Positions 1 through 11,800 of a DNA stretch of 64,000 bases are shown here, one piece after another. The stretch spans positions 121,411,121-121,475,120 of the forward strand of contig OY992881.1 in the NCBI GenBank assembly GCA_963921405.1, given 5' to 3'. A program made the position numbers and the translations under genes. Below the pieces are notes generated by a model. That model had not been told where the DNA came from. It ran no database searches and saw only the letters and a list, made by a program, of their open reading frames with translations. The stretch is from Cepaea hortensis (taxonomy: Eukaryota; Mollusca; Gastropoda; Stylommatophora; Helicidae). Numbering within the stretch: the first letter of the stretch is position 1; each line of letters opens with the position of its first letter.

Positions 1-245
1 GAGAAGGCGGGGTAACAGATTGAGAACCCGTATGTGGAAAGAATGAGATTGCGGGGGATCGGCAGGGGTTCTGGAGGAATCTCAAAACTGAGAGGGAAGA
101 CCAGGAGAACTTTAAATCAGATAGCGGTGGGAACGATTGGTAGTATGACTCTTCACTGGCTGTTGAACGAGGGAACGGAGCACATATGGAATGTCCTGAG
201 TGCAGCATTGTTGGCTCTTAACATAACTCAAGGAAACAATCGGGA
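1..245 (+). mobile_element. 3' fragment of a non-LTR retrotransposon (LINE-B tail)
   Basis: The short frame reads LNQIAVGTIGSM, then WLLNEGTEHIWNVLSAAL, a C-terminal tail. The same tail recurs at 47523-47765 (about 85% alike by eye) and in part at 43560-43680. It lacks any reverse transcriptase, so it is a 5'-truncated relic cut off by the window edge. It abuts a hAT relic starting at 253. Family assignment to the RNase H-bearing LINE-B set used here is inferred from the shared 3' end. Confidence 0.6.
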
Positions 246-389
246 CTCTAATCAGGGTTGCCACTTTTTTTTGACGAAAAATATCTAGAAACGGCTCAAA
301 CAACATCCATAAATATCTAGATTTCGTTGGAAAGTATCTAGGAAAAATATCCAGATTGAGAAAGTAAGAAATTACATATGTATTGATGT

Positions 390-1189
390 GACTGCCGGTC
401 TCCCTGGCGTAGAAATTTACGCCAAACATTACCGATGCATTATCGGTTCAAATTGCAGCCTAATTCTTTAAGTTTAAATGATTACTGACCAAAAGTTTCT
501 TCAGTGCCTGAACTATACTTTCTGCATCACACTCTTCCTAGTGAACTAGTCCAAGAAATGTAGAAATTACTTTGTCTGTGCTGTTGCTATAATATATAAC
601 ACGTGTACCAAGCACTTTCAGAACCGAAATGTCATTCGATTCGTCTAATAATAAAATATATTTATTTGTAGAAATATCACTGATCAGATCTTCTTCAAAG
701 TGAGAAAACAAAGTACTTCTGATCATATTTGTACACTTGCTGCGATGCATTTTCACGTCCTTTAGCAATTTACTGTCAGAAATAGGAGTTTTTAAACAAA
801 TCAATCAAATGGTCACAGTTCACGATTGCACAATGACAACTTAAAAACATTGCGACAGATCCTTCAACTGTTGATGACTAATTACTCTGTGTAGTTCTGA
901 AAACAAATGTCAACGGTGGCATATCCCTAAATGGCACTGCATTTCTATGTTTTTTAGTCTCTGCATGTTTCTTCAAGTCTTGTATTTTCGCTTTCATTTC
1001 GCACTTGCAGTACTTACAACGAGCCTTAGTAACATCTCCATGAATTGACATCACCCAATCTTTAATTATATCATCCTGCAGCCACTCTTTCCGAAATTTT
1101 TGTTCATATTGGTTTACTTTTGGCATGTTGAAAGATTTGTTCAAAATGGAAGACACATATAAAGGTGAGCAATTACAAAAACAAATCAC
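390..1189 (-). pseudogene. hAT transposase pseudogene with BED-type zinc finger
   Basis: The first open piece (878-1189) carries CKYCKCEMKAKIQDLKKHAE, a BED-like zinc finger (C-x2-C with a downstream H-x4-H). The next piece (538-804) reads KYILLLDESNDISVLKVLG and STFLGLV, typical of the hAT catalytic region. Around 430-460 the frame gives TDNASVMFGV, the usual motif after the first catalytic aspartate. Stops and frameshifts separate the pieces, so no active transposase is made. Related proteins are the ZBED/ZMYM-like hAT transposases of animals. It lies inside the 253-1952 element. Confidence 0.7.
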
Positions 1190-1255
1190 ATGAAAAAGAA
1201 TCGCAAAGTCGGAATCACAGCAATAATTCGCAACACGATAAGTTTACAGTTCAAA

Positions 1256-1265
1256 TAGTTAGTTA

Positions 1266-1318
<53 letters not shown>

Positions 1319-1700
1319 CTTTCCTCTTGAGCCCAAGGCGGCGCATAGGGCAGAAGTCATGGCTCTCCATGTCCGGCGGTTCGCTGCTACCTGTTGTAGA
1401 TCTTGGATGATCACTTGGCCATTGAATGAGCCTTCTCTGATGATGGTTCTACGCAGGGTCTCTCTTGGTCTTTCCCGTTTTCTTTTCCCTACTGGTGACC
1501 ATAAGAGGGCTTGGTAGGGTGTCTTGTCTTGTCCATTCTGAGTACATGGCCGATGCAATTCCAGCGGCGTTTTCTTATAAAATTGGATACAATGTCTTGC
1601 TTAGTCTCTTGTCTTATTTGCGTATTAGTTCTGAAATCTGTTCAAATAATGTTATTATAAAGTATGCGCCCTTTTATTCATTACCTGGGGGTTGCCAGAT
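1256..1700 (-). pseudogene. RTE-like LINE C-terminal fragment with (GTTA)n tail
   Basis: The minus-strand frame 1310-1558 reads YQALLWSPVGKRKRERPRET, then RRTWRAMTSALCAALGSRGK, the common C-terminus of RTE-like reverse transcriptases. A pure GTTA repeat (1257-1317) forms the 3' tail of this minus-strand copy. The far 5' part (1560-1700) is still LINE-like but has stops. A 91-bp piece of the same family recurs at 34491-34581. It interrupts the hAT relic. Confidence 0.75.
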
Positions 1701-1960
1701 TGTTGAGCGTTGACCCAAGTCAGTTCAAAGTTTAAATAATGGCAGTTACCATAATTTATGCCCGTCCAGACCAAACATAAAATGGGTAAATGACACCGAA
1801 AGAAAAGTAAAATCTAGAAAGTATCAAAAATATCCAACTCCAAATGAAAAGTATCTAGATTTTCATCCAGCATCCAAACGTCAGAAAACGGTATCCAGAC
1901 GCCGGCAAAAACCTCTAGATCTGGATATAAAATATCTAGAATGGCAACTATGCTCTAAAT

Positions 1961-2745
1961 ATTGAAGATCTCGTTGTCAATGGTAATAATATACTATCAG
2001 TATTACTACGCGCATATTTGTATTGTTAGCTTTTTCGCTGAACATATATTTTCATAGCAAGAAGATTCTTTCCTGCTCTTTGAGACTACAATTGTATGTT
2101 TGTTATGTATGTTTACCCCGGCAAGAGCTGAATTTGTATGAACTATTTTATATTGGGCCGATCTCAAATTGTCATGACGTTCTTAGTTGTTTACATATGG
2201 CCGATAACCACAGCAACGAATAAGGTATGGGATGGTAATTTGGGTAGTAGTTAGACTCACATCAGTTCTCTCTTTCTCTATCTCCCCCTCCCTCTTTCTA
2301 CTCCGAATCTCCCGTCTTAATTTAGGTAGGGATATTCTTAATTAAGAGCTTTAGTGATATAATCGATTCAAAGAAATCAAGTGCAAGTATTTTGCCAAAC
2401 TTGAGTCTTGAGACTTCTGAGCCCAAGCGTGTCCTCCTCTACCTAAGAATTATCAATTAACCGACAAATCGCTTATTGGGCTAATTATTGCTTACTTTAT
2501 TAACTCTTTCGGTACTCGGGGGTTTAGCAGCAGATAACCAGAAAATATGACGAGAAGGTAATGGCATTTTGAAATTCCACAAAGTGTGTAACAGCGTTAA
2601 CTTAAATCCAGTTGAGCCCCTCTGCGTTGTTATGTTTTAGTAAATAATGTTTTGAAAAAAGTATTGCAAGTACTTAACATGGACCTTGCAGTCAGCCCAA
2701 GAATGTGTTGCCTGTTTGTTATTTACTGGGCAATTTTGTTTTTAT
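1961..2745. other. AT-rich intergenic stretch, nothing recognised
   Basis: No frame longer than 66 codons and no match to the repeat families seen elsewhere in the window. A short TC-rich run lies near 2265-2300. It could hold promoter or 5' UTR sequence of the downstream gene, but nothing in it shows this. Confidence 0.4.
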
Positions 2746-2747
2746 TT

Positions 2748-2972
2748 GGTGCTCGCTCGCTTTGAACTCAAGTGTAGTCCATACACTATTTCTAGTAGTG
2801 CTGGATTGAATTTTGCGTGTGGATTAGCTTTACCTATTAATAATAGTGTCCCTCGCCATCAGGCAAACCCACTCCAACTTCTGAGGTACTTGTAATTAAT
2901 GCCCTCCAAGTCAAGGACGATAGGTCGATATTTACGAATACGCGTTCTTATCCATTTGGCCATGCTGACCTA
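2748..2972 (-). mobile_element. tRNA-derived SINE, family 1
   Basis: Read on the minus strand it starts with a tRNA-like head (GGTCAGCATGGCCAAATGG, A-box-like) and ends with GGACTACACTTGAGTTCAAA and a GAGCGAGC tail. The same consensus recurs at 5825, 12985, 18735, 38031, 38704, 41350 and 62735. The B box reads GGTTCAACCC in better copies; here that part is damaged. Confidence 0.75.
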
Positions 2973-2974
2973 TA

Positions 2975-3330
2975 TTTACTGGGTAATTTTATGTTTAGTA
3001 GTTTGCCTTTGCTTTCTGGGTGGCAGATGCTTCATGAAATCGAAACGATTTCACCCTTGACTAATTCCAAACCCTCTACCTGGTATGTTGGATTATGAAA
3101 TTGCATTCACTACCCCTACACAGACAGTTACTATACATAGATATATTATATATTCAGACAATAAAGTATAGCTTATACATTAATATACCTTTAACCCCTC
3201 TACGTTATAATTAAGATATAAACTTATTATTCTTTGCAATCATGGATTTTAGTTGTATGCTTTGCTATTTCATAATATATGGATTTTTAAATTATGGCTT
3301 TTGTAAAATAGAGAGGATCTGTTGGATTTC
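2975..3330. other. AT-rich stretch, nothing recognised
   Basis: No coding frame and no repeat copy recognised. Low complexity AT sequence near 3120-3300. Confidence 0.4.
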
Positions 3331-3334
3331 CCCC

Positions 3335-3540
3335 CTGGACATACTGGTGTGGTATTAGTGTATGACAAGGCAGATGTGATCGGGGGCCTTTGGGATCATC
3401 TGTATAGTGCAGAAGAACAGATAGATCATCACGACCTGGAGAGAATGGTGGTGCAGGGAGTGACCAGAGGCTCTGGTCGACACTCAGAACTCTGAGGAAA
3501 GGCCAGATGGATGCATAATTAAACTGCTGTTAGTACTATT
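3335..3540 (+). mobile_element. LINE-B fragment (end of RNase H region)
   Basis: The sequence reads, with one stop, YDKADVIGGLWDHLYSAEEQ then IDHHDLERMVVQGVTRGSGR. The same block is at 43380-43560 (plus), and on the minus strand at 9885-10055 and 27505-27775. At 12645 the equivalent copy includes an RNase H signature. It is a dead 5'-truncated fragment. Confidence 0.6.
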
Positions 3541-3784
3541 AATATTGGGACTCTTTGCTGGCTGTTGCAGATGAGAACGGAGCACTCAACTCGTATCCCT
3601 TATTGGGACACAGATCCTCAACCAACTCACGCCAAGTTGTCCTTTCCTTAAGTATCTGATGTAGCTCTGTCCTTGACCTCCCCATTTTTGTCATTTCTGT
3701 CTCTGCTTCTCTACTCTGTGTGTTTTTAGGTTTTCTTTTGCTGTGTGGATTCCAGACAGAGCCTAACCTAGTTATACTATTCAC
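3541..3784 (-). pseudogene. RTE-like LINE C-terminal fragment
   Basis: The minus frame reads VWNPHSKRKPKNTQSREAET, then TTWRELVEDLCPNKGYE, matching the C-terminus of RTE-like reverse transcriptases (WNPQGKRKRGRP, then a TWR-LV-LCP ending). Only about 80 codons remain. It sits directly beside the 29-bp satellite. Confidence 0.65.
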
Positions 3785-3787
3785 AGG

Positions 3788-4637
3788 TATTCTGACATTG
3801 GTTTAGTGGTTCTCCATATTCTGACATTGGTTTAGTGGTTCTCCATATTCTGACATTGGTTTAGTGGTTCTCCATATTCTGACATTGGTTTAGTGGTTCT
3901 CCATATTCTGACATTGGTTCAGTGGTTCTCCATATTCTGACATTGGTTCAATGGTTCTCCATATTCTGACATTGGTTCAGTGGTTCTCCATATTCTGACA
4001 TTGGTTTAGTGGTTCTCCATATTCTGACATTGGTTCAGTGGTTCTCCATATTCTGACATTGGTTCAATGGTTCTCCATATTCTGACATTGGTTCAGTGGT
4101 TCTCCATATTCTGACATTGGTTTAGTGGTTCTCCATATTCTGACATTGGTTTAGTGGTTCTCCATATTCTGACATTGGTTCAGTGGTTCTCCATATTCTG
4201 ACATTGGTTCAGTGGTTCTCCATATTCTGACATTGGTTCAATGGTTCTCCATATTCTGACATTGGTTCAGTGGTTCTCCATATTCTGACATTGGTTCAGT
4301 GGTTCTCCATATTCTGACATTGGTTCAGTGGTTCTCCATATTCTGACATTGGTTCAGTGGTTCTCCATATTCTGACATTGGTTCAGTGGTTCTCCATATT
4401 CTGACATTGGTTCAGTGGTTCTCCATATTCTGACACTGGTTCAGTGGTTCTCCATATTTTGACACTGGTTTAGTGGTTCTCCATATTCTGACATTGGTTT
4501 AGTGGTTCTCCATATTCTGACACTGGTTCAGTGGTTCTCCATATTCTGACATTGGTTCAGTGGTTCTCCATATTCTGACATTGGTTCAGTGGTTCTCCAT
4601 ATTCTGACATTGGTTTAGTGGTTCTCCATATTTTGAT
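3788..4637. repeat. 29-bp minisatellite, about 29 copies
   Basis: The unit is tattctgacattggttcag plus tggttctcca, with a common T/C change (ggtttag versus ggttcag) and a rarer one (ttcaatgg). Units are almost perfect, which suggests recent expansion or active homogenisation. No long frame crosses it because 29 is not a multiple of three. Confidence 0.95.
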
Positions 4638-4699
4638 TCACACAGTAGTTCTGATCTAACATTGACATTTGGTGTTTCTAAATTTGGTGCTTTTAAATT

Positions 4700-4790
4700 T
4701 CTGTTTCATTCATTCAGTAGCATGTCCTTTGCAGAACCTCGCTCTCAGAACAACCTTCCGGAAAACCTCTCGATATTTTAAATTTCTGTT
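4700..4790 (-). mobile_element. 3' end of RTE-like LINE-C
   Basis: It matches 47769-47850: an ATTC repeat tail followed by cagta-catgtcctttgcag and cttctcgat-like sequence. On the minus strand this is the last coding stretch and the (TGAA)n tail of the LINE-C family. Confidence 0.6.
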
Positions 4791-4859
4791 TGCTTCCACA
4801 AATCACCTAGTGCTTTAAAAGCATCTCTTGTCTTATGTATTCTTGTTTAATATCTCTGG

Positions 4860-5080
4860 ATGTCTCCGTCGTGATGTGGTTACGCGCCTGTCTCATGCTC
4901 TGAAGGTTGTGAGTTTGATTCCAGCTTGCGTCGTTCAGTTCACGAGCGCAATTTTCGGTAAGACTCCTGGGGGTCATCACTGGAACTGCGGGGTTCGTGC
5001 CTTTTGCAGGCCACCCTGCAGAAAGAGACAGTCATATGGGATAAATTCTGATATAGTGAAGTCGACCCACTTGCCTTAAC
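4860..5080 (+). mobile_element. tRNA-derived SINE, family 4
   Basis: A tRNA-like head (tctccgtcgtgatgtggtta) is followed by a B-box-like gtttgattcc, then a body with ctcctgggggtcatcactgg. A second copy at 19921-20150 has a better B box, GGTTCGATTCC. Body fragments occur at 14515, 28200 and 33420 on the opposite strand. Confidence 0.65.
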
Positions 5081-5144
5081 TCTTTTATTTTAATGTCTCT
5101 ATCTTGTCCCACTTTTTGTCTTCTACATTGTTACCTAAATAGGT

Positions 5145-5484
5145 ATGATGCAGAGGTGTTTCCAAGGCACCAGGGCTGGGTTCTATACTGGCCAAGACCT
5201 ATTGATGCGTCCTCGCCGAGCATCCTGGGCAACAGGTCCCTTCGGGGTCCTGGCTGAAGTCAGTAGGATCGTTGATTCCTCCGAAGTCGGAGAGTGTCTG
5301 CCTGCATGGCGAGGAACCACCAGTCTGCACACCAATAAGCCAGACATGGGACAACGGATACTCACGCAAACCTCAGGTCCTGTATGACATCACATTGATG
5401 TTGGACAACAGGATGCCTTCATCCGACATACAGGACTTCACGCTGGAGTTCACAGGCAGAGAACACAAGCAAGTAAGCAAGCAA
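5145..5484 (+). mobile_element. Retroelement with AAGC tail and 10-bp target-site duplication
   Basis: The insert is bounded by identical ctaaataggt at 5135-5144 and 5485-5494. It ends with an AAGC-rich tail (caagcaagtaagcaagc). A 5'-truncated copy (14049-14250) has its own 12-bp duplication. Both copies keep an open frame with EEPPVCTPISQTWDNGYSRK, so this may be the 3' coding end of a LINE rather than a SINE. I do not recognise the protein. Confidence 0.8.
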
Positions 5485-5699
5485 CTAAATAGGTGTATGA
5501 TACTTTTCGTTTCTTAAATGAGGCTTCACCAAGGAAAATCAGGTTATTATTTCCCTGATTTGTTCTCATTATCCATGTCTTTTCCCTGTGAATGTTTAAA
5601 CCCTGATTGTTGTAACCTCCCATCCAATACATTTAGTTTCTCTTGCGTCTGATTTTATACGTGAGTTATGAATATTCATGTTATATCATGTCCTTACAG

Positions 5700-5809
5700 T
5701 GTGATTCGAGAAATCATAATGGGGAAGAAAGTCGAGAAAAGTTTATCAAAAGAAAAGCACTCATATATATCTGGACAGCCTGAAGAAACCGATGCTAGCA
5801 AACCTGGAG
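5700..5809 (+). CDS. LRRC71: LRRC71 exon 1 of the coding set (start codon at 5719)
   Basis: The acceptor tgtccttacag ends at 5699 and the donor gtaatg begins at 5810 (phase 1). ATG at 5719 has A at -3 and G at +4, a good animal start context. The frame is open upstream to 5668, but that part lies before the acceptor. The product starts MGKKVEKSLSKEKHSYISGQ, charged and probably disordered. The acceptor implies an upstream non-coding exon that I could not place; if it is coding, the start would lie farther 5'. Confidence 0.75.
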
Positions 5810-8800
5810 GTAATGCTTTTTTTTTCATCTGCTCGCTTTGTACTCAAGCGTAGTCCACTCATGTGTTACTACTACTACTAGTAGTCGCTACTACTAGGGA
5901 GTGCATTAGGCTGATTTTTGCCTTTAAGTTGGCTTTCTCTATTGCCAGTATCCCTCACCTCTCCAACTTCTGAGGTGCTTGTAATTTATGTCCCCAAGTC
6001 AAGGACGAGAAGTAAACATTTAAGTTAGACTGACCGGTGTGCAGAATGAACACCCTACCATGGTCACCTGAGAAAGTTCAAGAGTGGGTGCATTAAACCC
6101 TTCAACTACAACAGCATCCAGGAAGTAAGGCAAAATATGCCAGCATTCTCTTCTGCTGCCTCTTAGCTCACAATTATGTGTATGGCTTCATCATTGTCAT
6201 GACTATAATCAACATCACCATCATCATTATCATCATCATGGTCATCATCATCATCATCATCAACATTATCATCATAATCAACATCATCATCATCATCATC
6301 ATCATTATGTGCTCTGCCAAATGGTGAAAGCCTTTATGTCTCTCTACAGATCTCAGTCCTTGTTCTGGATCAATTCTATTGGTGATATTCCTCCACGCCA
6401 CCATCTTAGGTCACCCAGATAATTTCTCTTGGTCTGCCTCTGCATCTTTTACTGCTGATCTTTCCAGTTGCTACAATGTTCTCCAATGCTTCTCATCTCA
6501 TTATGTGACCAAAGAACCTTGTCTTTTTCTTATAGTAATAGAACATTGACTCTTTCTTATAGTTGTAGAACATTGTCTTTATCTTATAGTTGTAGAACAT
6601 TGTCTGTGTCTTATAGTTGTAGAACATTGTCTTTATCTTTTAGTTGTTGAACATTGTCTTTATCTTATAGTTGTAGAACATTGTCTTTATCTTATAGTTG
6701 TAGAACATTGTCTTTATCTTATAGTTGTAGAACATTGTCTTTATCTTATAGTTGTAGAACATTGTCTTTATCTTATAGTTGTAGAACATTGTCTTTATCT
6801 TATAGTTGTAGAACATTGTCTTTATCTTATAGTTGTAGAACATTGTCTTTATCTTATAGTTGTAGAACATTGTCTTTATCTTATAGTTGTAGAACATTGT
6901 CTTTATCTTATAGTTGTAGAACATTGTCTTTATCTTATAGTTGTAGAACATTGTCTTTATCTTATAGTTATAGAATATTGTCATTGTCTTTTATCTTATA
7001 GTTGTAGAACATTGTCTTTATCTTATAGTTGTAGAACATTGTCTTTATCGTATAGTTGTAGAACATTGTCTTTATCTTATAGTTGTAGAACATTGTCTTT
7101 ATCTTATAGTTGTAGAACATTGTCTTTATCTTATAGTTGTAGAATATTGTCATTGTCTTTTATCTTATAGTTGTAGAACACTGTCTTTATCTTATAGTTG
7201 TAGAACATTGTCTTTATCTTATAGTTGTAGAACATTGTCTTTATCTTATAGTTGTAGAACATTGTCTTTATCTTATAGTTGTAGAATATTGTCTTTATCA
7301 TATAGTTGTAGAACATTGACTCTTTCTTATAATTGTAGAACATTGTCTTTATCTTATAGTTGTAGAACATTGTCTTTATCTTATAGTTGTAGAACATTGT
7401 CTTTATCTTATAGTTGTAGAATATTGTCATTGTCTTTTATCTTATAGTTGTAGAACATTGTCTTTATCTTATAGTTGTAGAACATTGTCTTTATCTTATA
7501 GTTGTAGAACATTGTCTTTATCTTATAGTTGTAGAACATTGTCTTTATCTTATAGTTGTAGAACATTGTCTTTATCTTATAGTTGTAGAACATTGTCTTT
7601 ATCATATAGTTGTAGAACATTGACTCTTTCTTATAATTGTAGAACATTGTCTTTATCTTATAGTTGTAGAACATTGTCTCTATCTTATAGTTGTAGAACA
7701 TTGTTTTTATCTTATAGTTGTAGAACATTGTCTTTATCTTATAGTTGTAGAACATTGTCTTTATCTTATAGTTGTAGAACATTGTCTTTATCTTATAGTT
7801 GTAGAACATTGTCTTTATCTTATAGTTGTAGAACATTGTCTTTATCTTATAGTTGTAGAACATTGTCTTTATCTTATAGTTGTAGAACATTGTCTTTATC
7901 TTATAGTTGAACATTGTCTTCATCTTATAGTTGTAGAACATTGTTTTTATCTTATCGTTGTAGAACATTGTCTTTATCTTATAGTTGAACATTGTCTTTA
8001 TCTTATAGTTGTAGAACATTGTCTTTATCTTATAGTTGTAGAACATTGTCTTTATCATATAGTTGTAGAACATTGACTCTTTCTTATAATTGTAGAACAT
8101 TGTTTTTATCTTATAGTTGTAGAACATTGTCTTTATCTTATAGTTGTAGAACATTGTTTTTATCTTATAGTTGTAGAACATTGTCTTTATCTTATAGTTG
8201 TATAATATTGTCTTTATCATATAGTTGTAGAACATTGACTCTTTCTTATAATTGTAGAACATTGTCTTTATCTTATAGTTGTAGAACATTGTCTTTATCT
8301 TATAGTTGTAGAACATTGTCTTTATCTTATAGTTGTAGAATATTGTCATTGTCTTTTATCTTATAGTTGTAGAACATTGTCTTTATCTTATAGTTGTAGA
8401 ACATTGTCTTTATCTTATAGTTGTAGAACATTGTCTTTATCTTATAGTTGTAGAACATTGTCTTTATCTTATAGTTGTAGAACATTGTCTTTATCTTATA
8501 GTTGTAGAACATTGTCTTTATCATATAGTTGTAGAACATTGACTCTTTCTTATAATTGTAGAACATTGTCTTTATATTATAGTTGTAGAACATTGTCTCT
8601 ATCTTATAGTTGTAGAACATTGTTTTTATCTTATAGTTGTAGAACATTGTCTTTATCTTATAGTTGTAGAACATTGTCTTTATCTTATAGTTGTAGAACA
8701 TTGTCTTTATCTTATAGTTGTAGAACATTGTCTTTATCTTATAGTTGTAGAACATTGTCTTTATCTTATAGTTGTAGAACATTGTCTTTATCTTATAGTT

Positions 8801-11800
8801 GAACATTGTCTTCATCTTATAGTTGTAGAACATTGTTTTTATCTTATCGTTGTAGAACATTGTCTTTATCTTATCGTTGTAGAACATTGTCTTTATCTTA
8901 TAGTTGTAGAACATTGTCTTTATCTTATAGTTGTAGAACATTGTCTTCATCTTATAGTTGTAGAACATTGTCTTTATCTTATAGTTGTAGAACATTGTCT
9001 TTATCTTATAGTTGTGTATAATGTTTTACATTCATGAGCTATTTCCAGGCAATCATGATTTACTGTGGCTGTCCAGTGTATTCTCAACATTTATCTCAGA
9101 AACCGCATATCCATTGCTCCCAAAATTGTCTTAATTTGTTCATTCATATTTCAGTATGCAGAGCTTTTCTACAGAACTTGTTCTGTGTAATATAATAGTG
9201 TATGAGTAAACTAGATAGACTGAGAGAGGGATCAAGCTGCATGGACAACACATGGTCTTTTTTACAGAATTTGTCCTATATAATATATTAGTGTATGAGT
9301 AAACTAAATTGTTTAGTATGGCGAACCATGACCAGCCACACTTATCAGTATAGCATAGATGTCGCTGATGAACTTTCATTAACTCTTTGTTTCATTTTCC
9401 TCCTTGTTATACTTTGTAAATGTTTTTATAACTGTATTAGAGCAGTATAGTTTTAAGCAAGCAATCATGAAAAAACTGATTTAAATCTCTAACTAATAAG
9501 TACAATGTTTGAAGGGGTCTCCGTGGCGATGGCGTTGCAGACACGATTCATAATGCCGCTACCTGCGTTCTAAACACATGACCGATTTGGCAGCAGACCG
9601 TGTCTAGCTGGTTTTAATGTGCTGGTATGGGAGCCGGTCATTCAGAAAGCAATGGCAAACTACTGAACGTAAAACTTGCCAAGACATCAACAACGGCAGT
9701 AAAATGCTGGTGTTGACTGCAACGTCCTGTAAAGGATATGCAACTTTAAAAAAAAATATATATATAAAATAATTCAAGCAGAACAATCCTATATCACACA
9801 TTGGGAAATCCTATGTCCTGAGTTAAAGCTGAGTCAAGAACCAATATCATAGCATTCGGAACATTCTTCTATGTGCTCTGTACTCATCTTCAACAGCCAG
9901 TGAAGAGTCCCAATGCTAACGGTACCAGTAGCAGTCTGATTTTGTGTCCATCTGACCTTTCCTTGGAATCCTGAGTGCCGGCCAGATCCTCTGGTCACTC
10001 CTTGCTGCACCATTCTCTTCAGGCCATGATCTATCTGTTCTTCTGCACTAACCTATGTCCTTTAAGAGTTAATCATCATCATCATCATGTACCTTGCCAA
10101 ATAGCGTAGGCATTCATGTCTCTCCACAAACCTTCACCCCTGGTGTTCTGGATTAATTCTATTAATGTTATTCCTCCCTCCCACCATCTTAGGTCTAAGG
10201 GTTACAAATGCAATTCATAATCCTGCATACCACGATGGAAACACAGCTGTAGGTGATTTGGAAGCAGACGCCTTACATTGGTTTCCATTATCCTATTAGC
10301 AAAGGTATGAGTGCCGCTCATTCAGAAAGCAATGGCAAACTACTAAATGTAAACTTGCCAAGAAATCACAAACAATTAAAAATGCTGGGGTTGACTGCGA
10401 CGTCATGTAAAGGATATGCAGCTAACTTAACTATCGTTGCTTTTTTTTTACCACAAATCTTTCCCATCATAAGAGTTAATAATGATTGTTAATTTTGATA
10501 TGTCATACAGAGCCATACAAATGCAGCGGGAACTTTCAGTTGGACTTCAACATGGTATGTAAGCGTAAACAGATGCCCTACATACCTTCTGTTATACTTC
10601 GCCCTAAAGTCATCGTTGCACAGCCAATGCCCGGCAGTGAGATAAAGATTGAAAAAAAGGGAGATAAGAAGCACCAAACACCAGGTCCTGAGGCAGACGT
10701 GGAAATAGAGCAAAGTGATCATGGAGGTTTGTGTCAGGTTTTTCTTTTAATTTCTTTTTTTTTTCATTCCTCTTTTGAGGGATTCTGAGATAAGTAGCAC
10801 ATTTTGTTAATTTTTTCATTTTCCTTTCATTGTTTCTGTCATGTCATAGAAATAGATTAGTAAATTGCACATGCATATAAATAAGAATAGATGCTAAATA
10901 AATAATATTTCACGCACCAGAAAACATTAAGATTAGATGCATAAGACAGACACGTCAGCAGGCCTGCTTCAACTGACAACACAGAGTAAGCACTTCACTT
11001 TAGGTACAACACACAAGACTGACACCACGTTTGTTTAGGAACAACTACACCTCACAGAAAAAAAATGTTTTGCATATCCTTTACAGGACATCACTGTCAA
11101 CATCAGCATCTTTCAGCTGTATGTTGATTTCTTGGCAAGATTACGCTCAGTAGTTTGCCATTACTTTCTGAGCAGCCGGCTCATTATCCTACAAGTCACG
11201 AGCGCAGGTCGAACCGCTTCCAATTCTCGCCTGCGAGACTCTGCGTGCATAAACGGGATTACGGAGAAAGTGGTGTAACCCCTCAGCCAGAGAGACCGGC
11301 ACACCTCACAGAAGTCAATAGTAACTATACCAGAAACCGTTAGGATCTAATATTAGAACTCACACGTCAATGGCTAGGGCTTACACATGGACATATAGAC
11401 AGCACACATGCTTCAGGGATACATTACTTACACAAGACAGGCCATGTTAGTTTGAAACACAGTGTCAGGGAGTAGAGAGCGAGAGGAAAGGTTTTGAGGA
11501 AAGGTCAGTTGAACATTTACACGCATTTTGCTCAAATGGCCAGCAGTGGGATGGTGACAAACCGGCCGCAGAAATACCAAGGAAGCTTCGGCCAGCTGCT
11601 GAGATATCGTACTTTGCCTATGGCAATACAGCACTGCGAATAATAAACCTTCTTCGTTGAAGTCTGACTACTAAAGAAACAACTTTGTTGAGTTTATTTC
11701 AAAGACCACCATGTCTGTGCCTTTTATTGCGTGCCTGTGAGCCCAACAGCTAGTTGGTTGAAGTCATAGCTTCAGATTCATTATCCACCTAGACAACAAC

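Larger units (their letters stand above)
253..1952 (-). mobile_element. hAT-type DNA transposon relic
   Basis: The element opens with CAGGGTTGCCA and closes with TGGCAACTATG, an imperfect inverted pair of the hAT kind. Both ends lie next to related 8-bp sequences (actctaat and ctctaaat), as expected for an 8-bp hAT target duplication that has decayed. The minus strand between them encodes broken transposase pieces. AT-rich TCTAGA-containing stretches sit inside both ends. A LINE tail (about 1256-1700) has inserted into it. Confidence 0.7.

Noticed and set aside
3788..4637. 29-bp direct repeats resembling CRISPR repeat length
   Set aside because: Units are head to tail with no spacers.
3788..4637. 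29-bp array as another LINE-seeded satellite
   Set aside because: It touches LINE scraps on both sides, but I could not match the unit to the LINE coding sequence, so the claim was not made.
7408..8349. 313-codon open frame (FYNYKIKTM)n and the overlapping plus-strand frames (RTLSLSYSC)n
   Set aside because: Both strands are open only because the unit is 27 bp. The unit comes from LINE DNA, and there are no splice or start signals.
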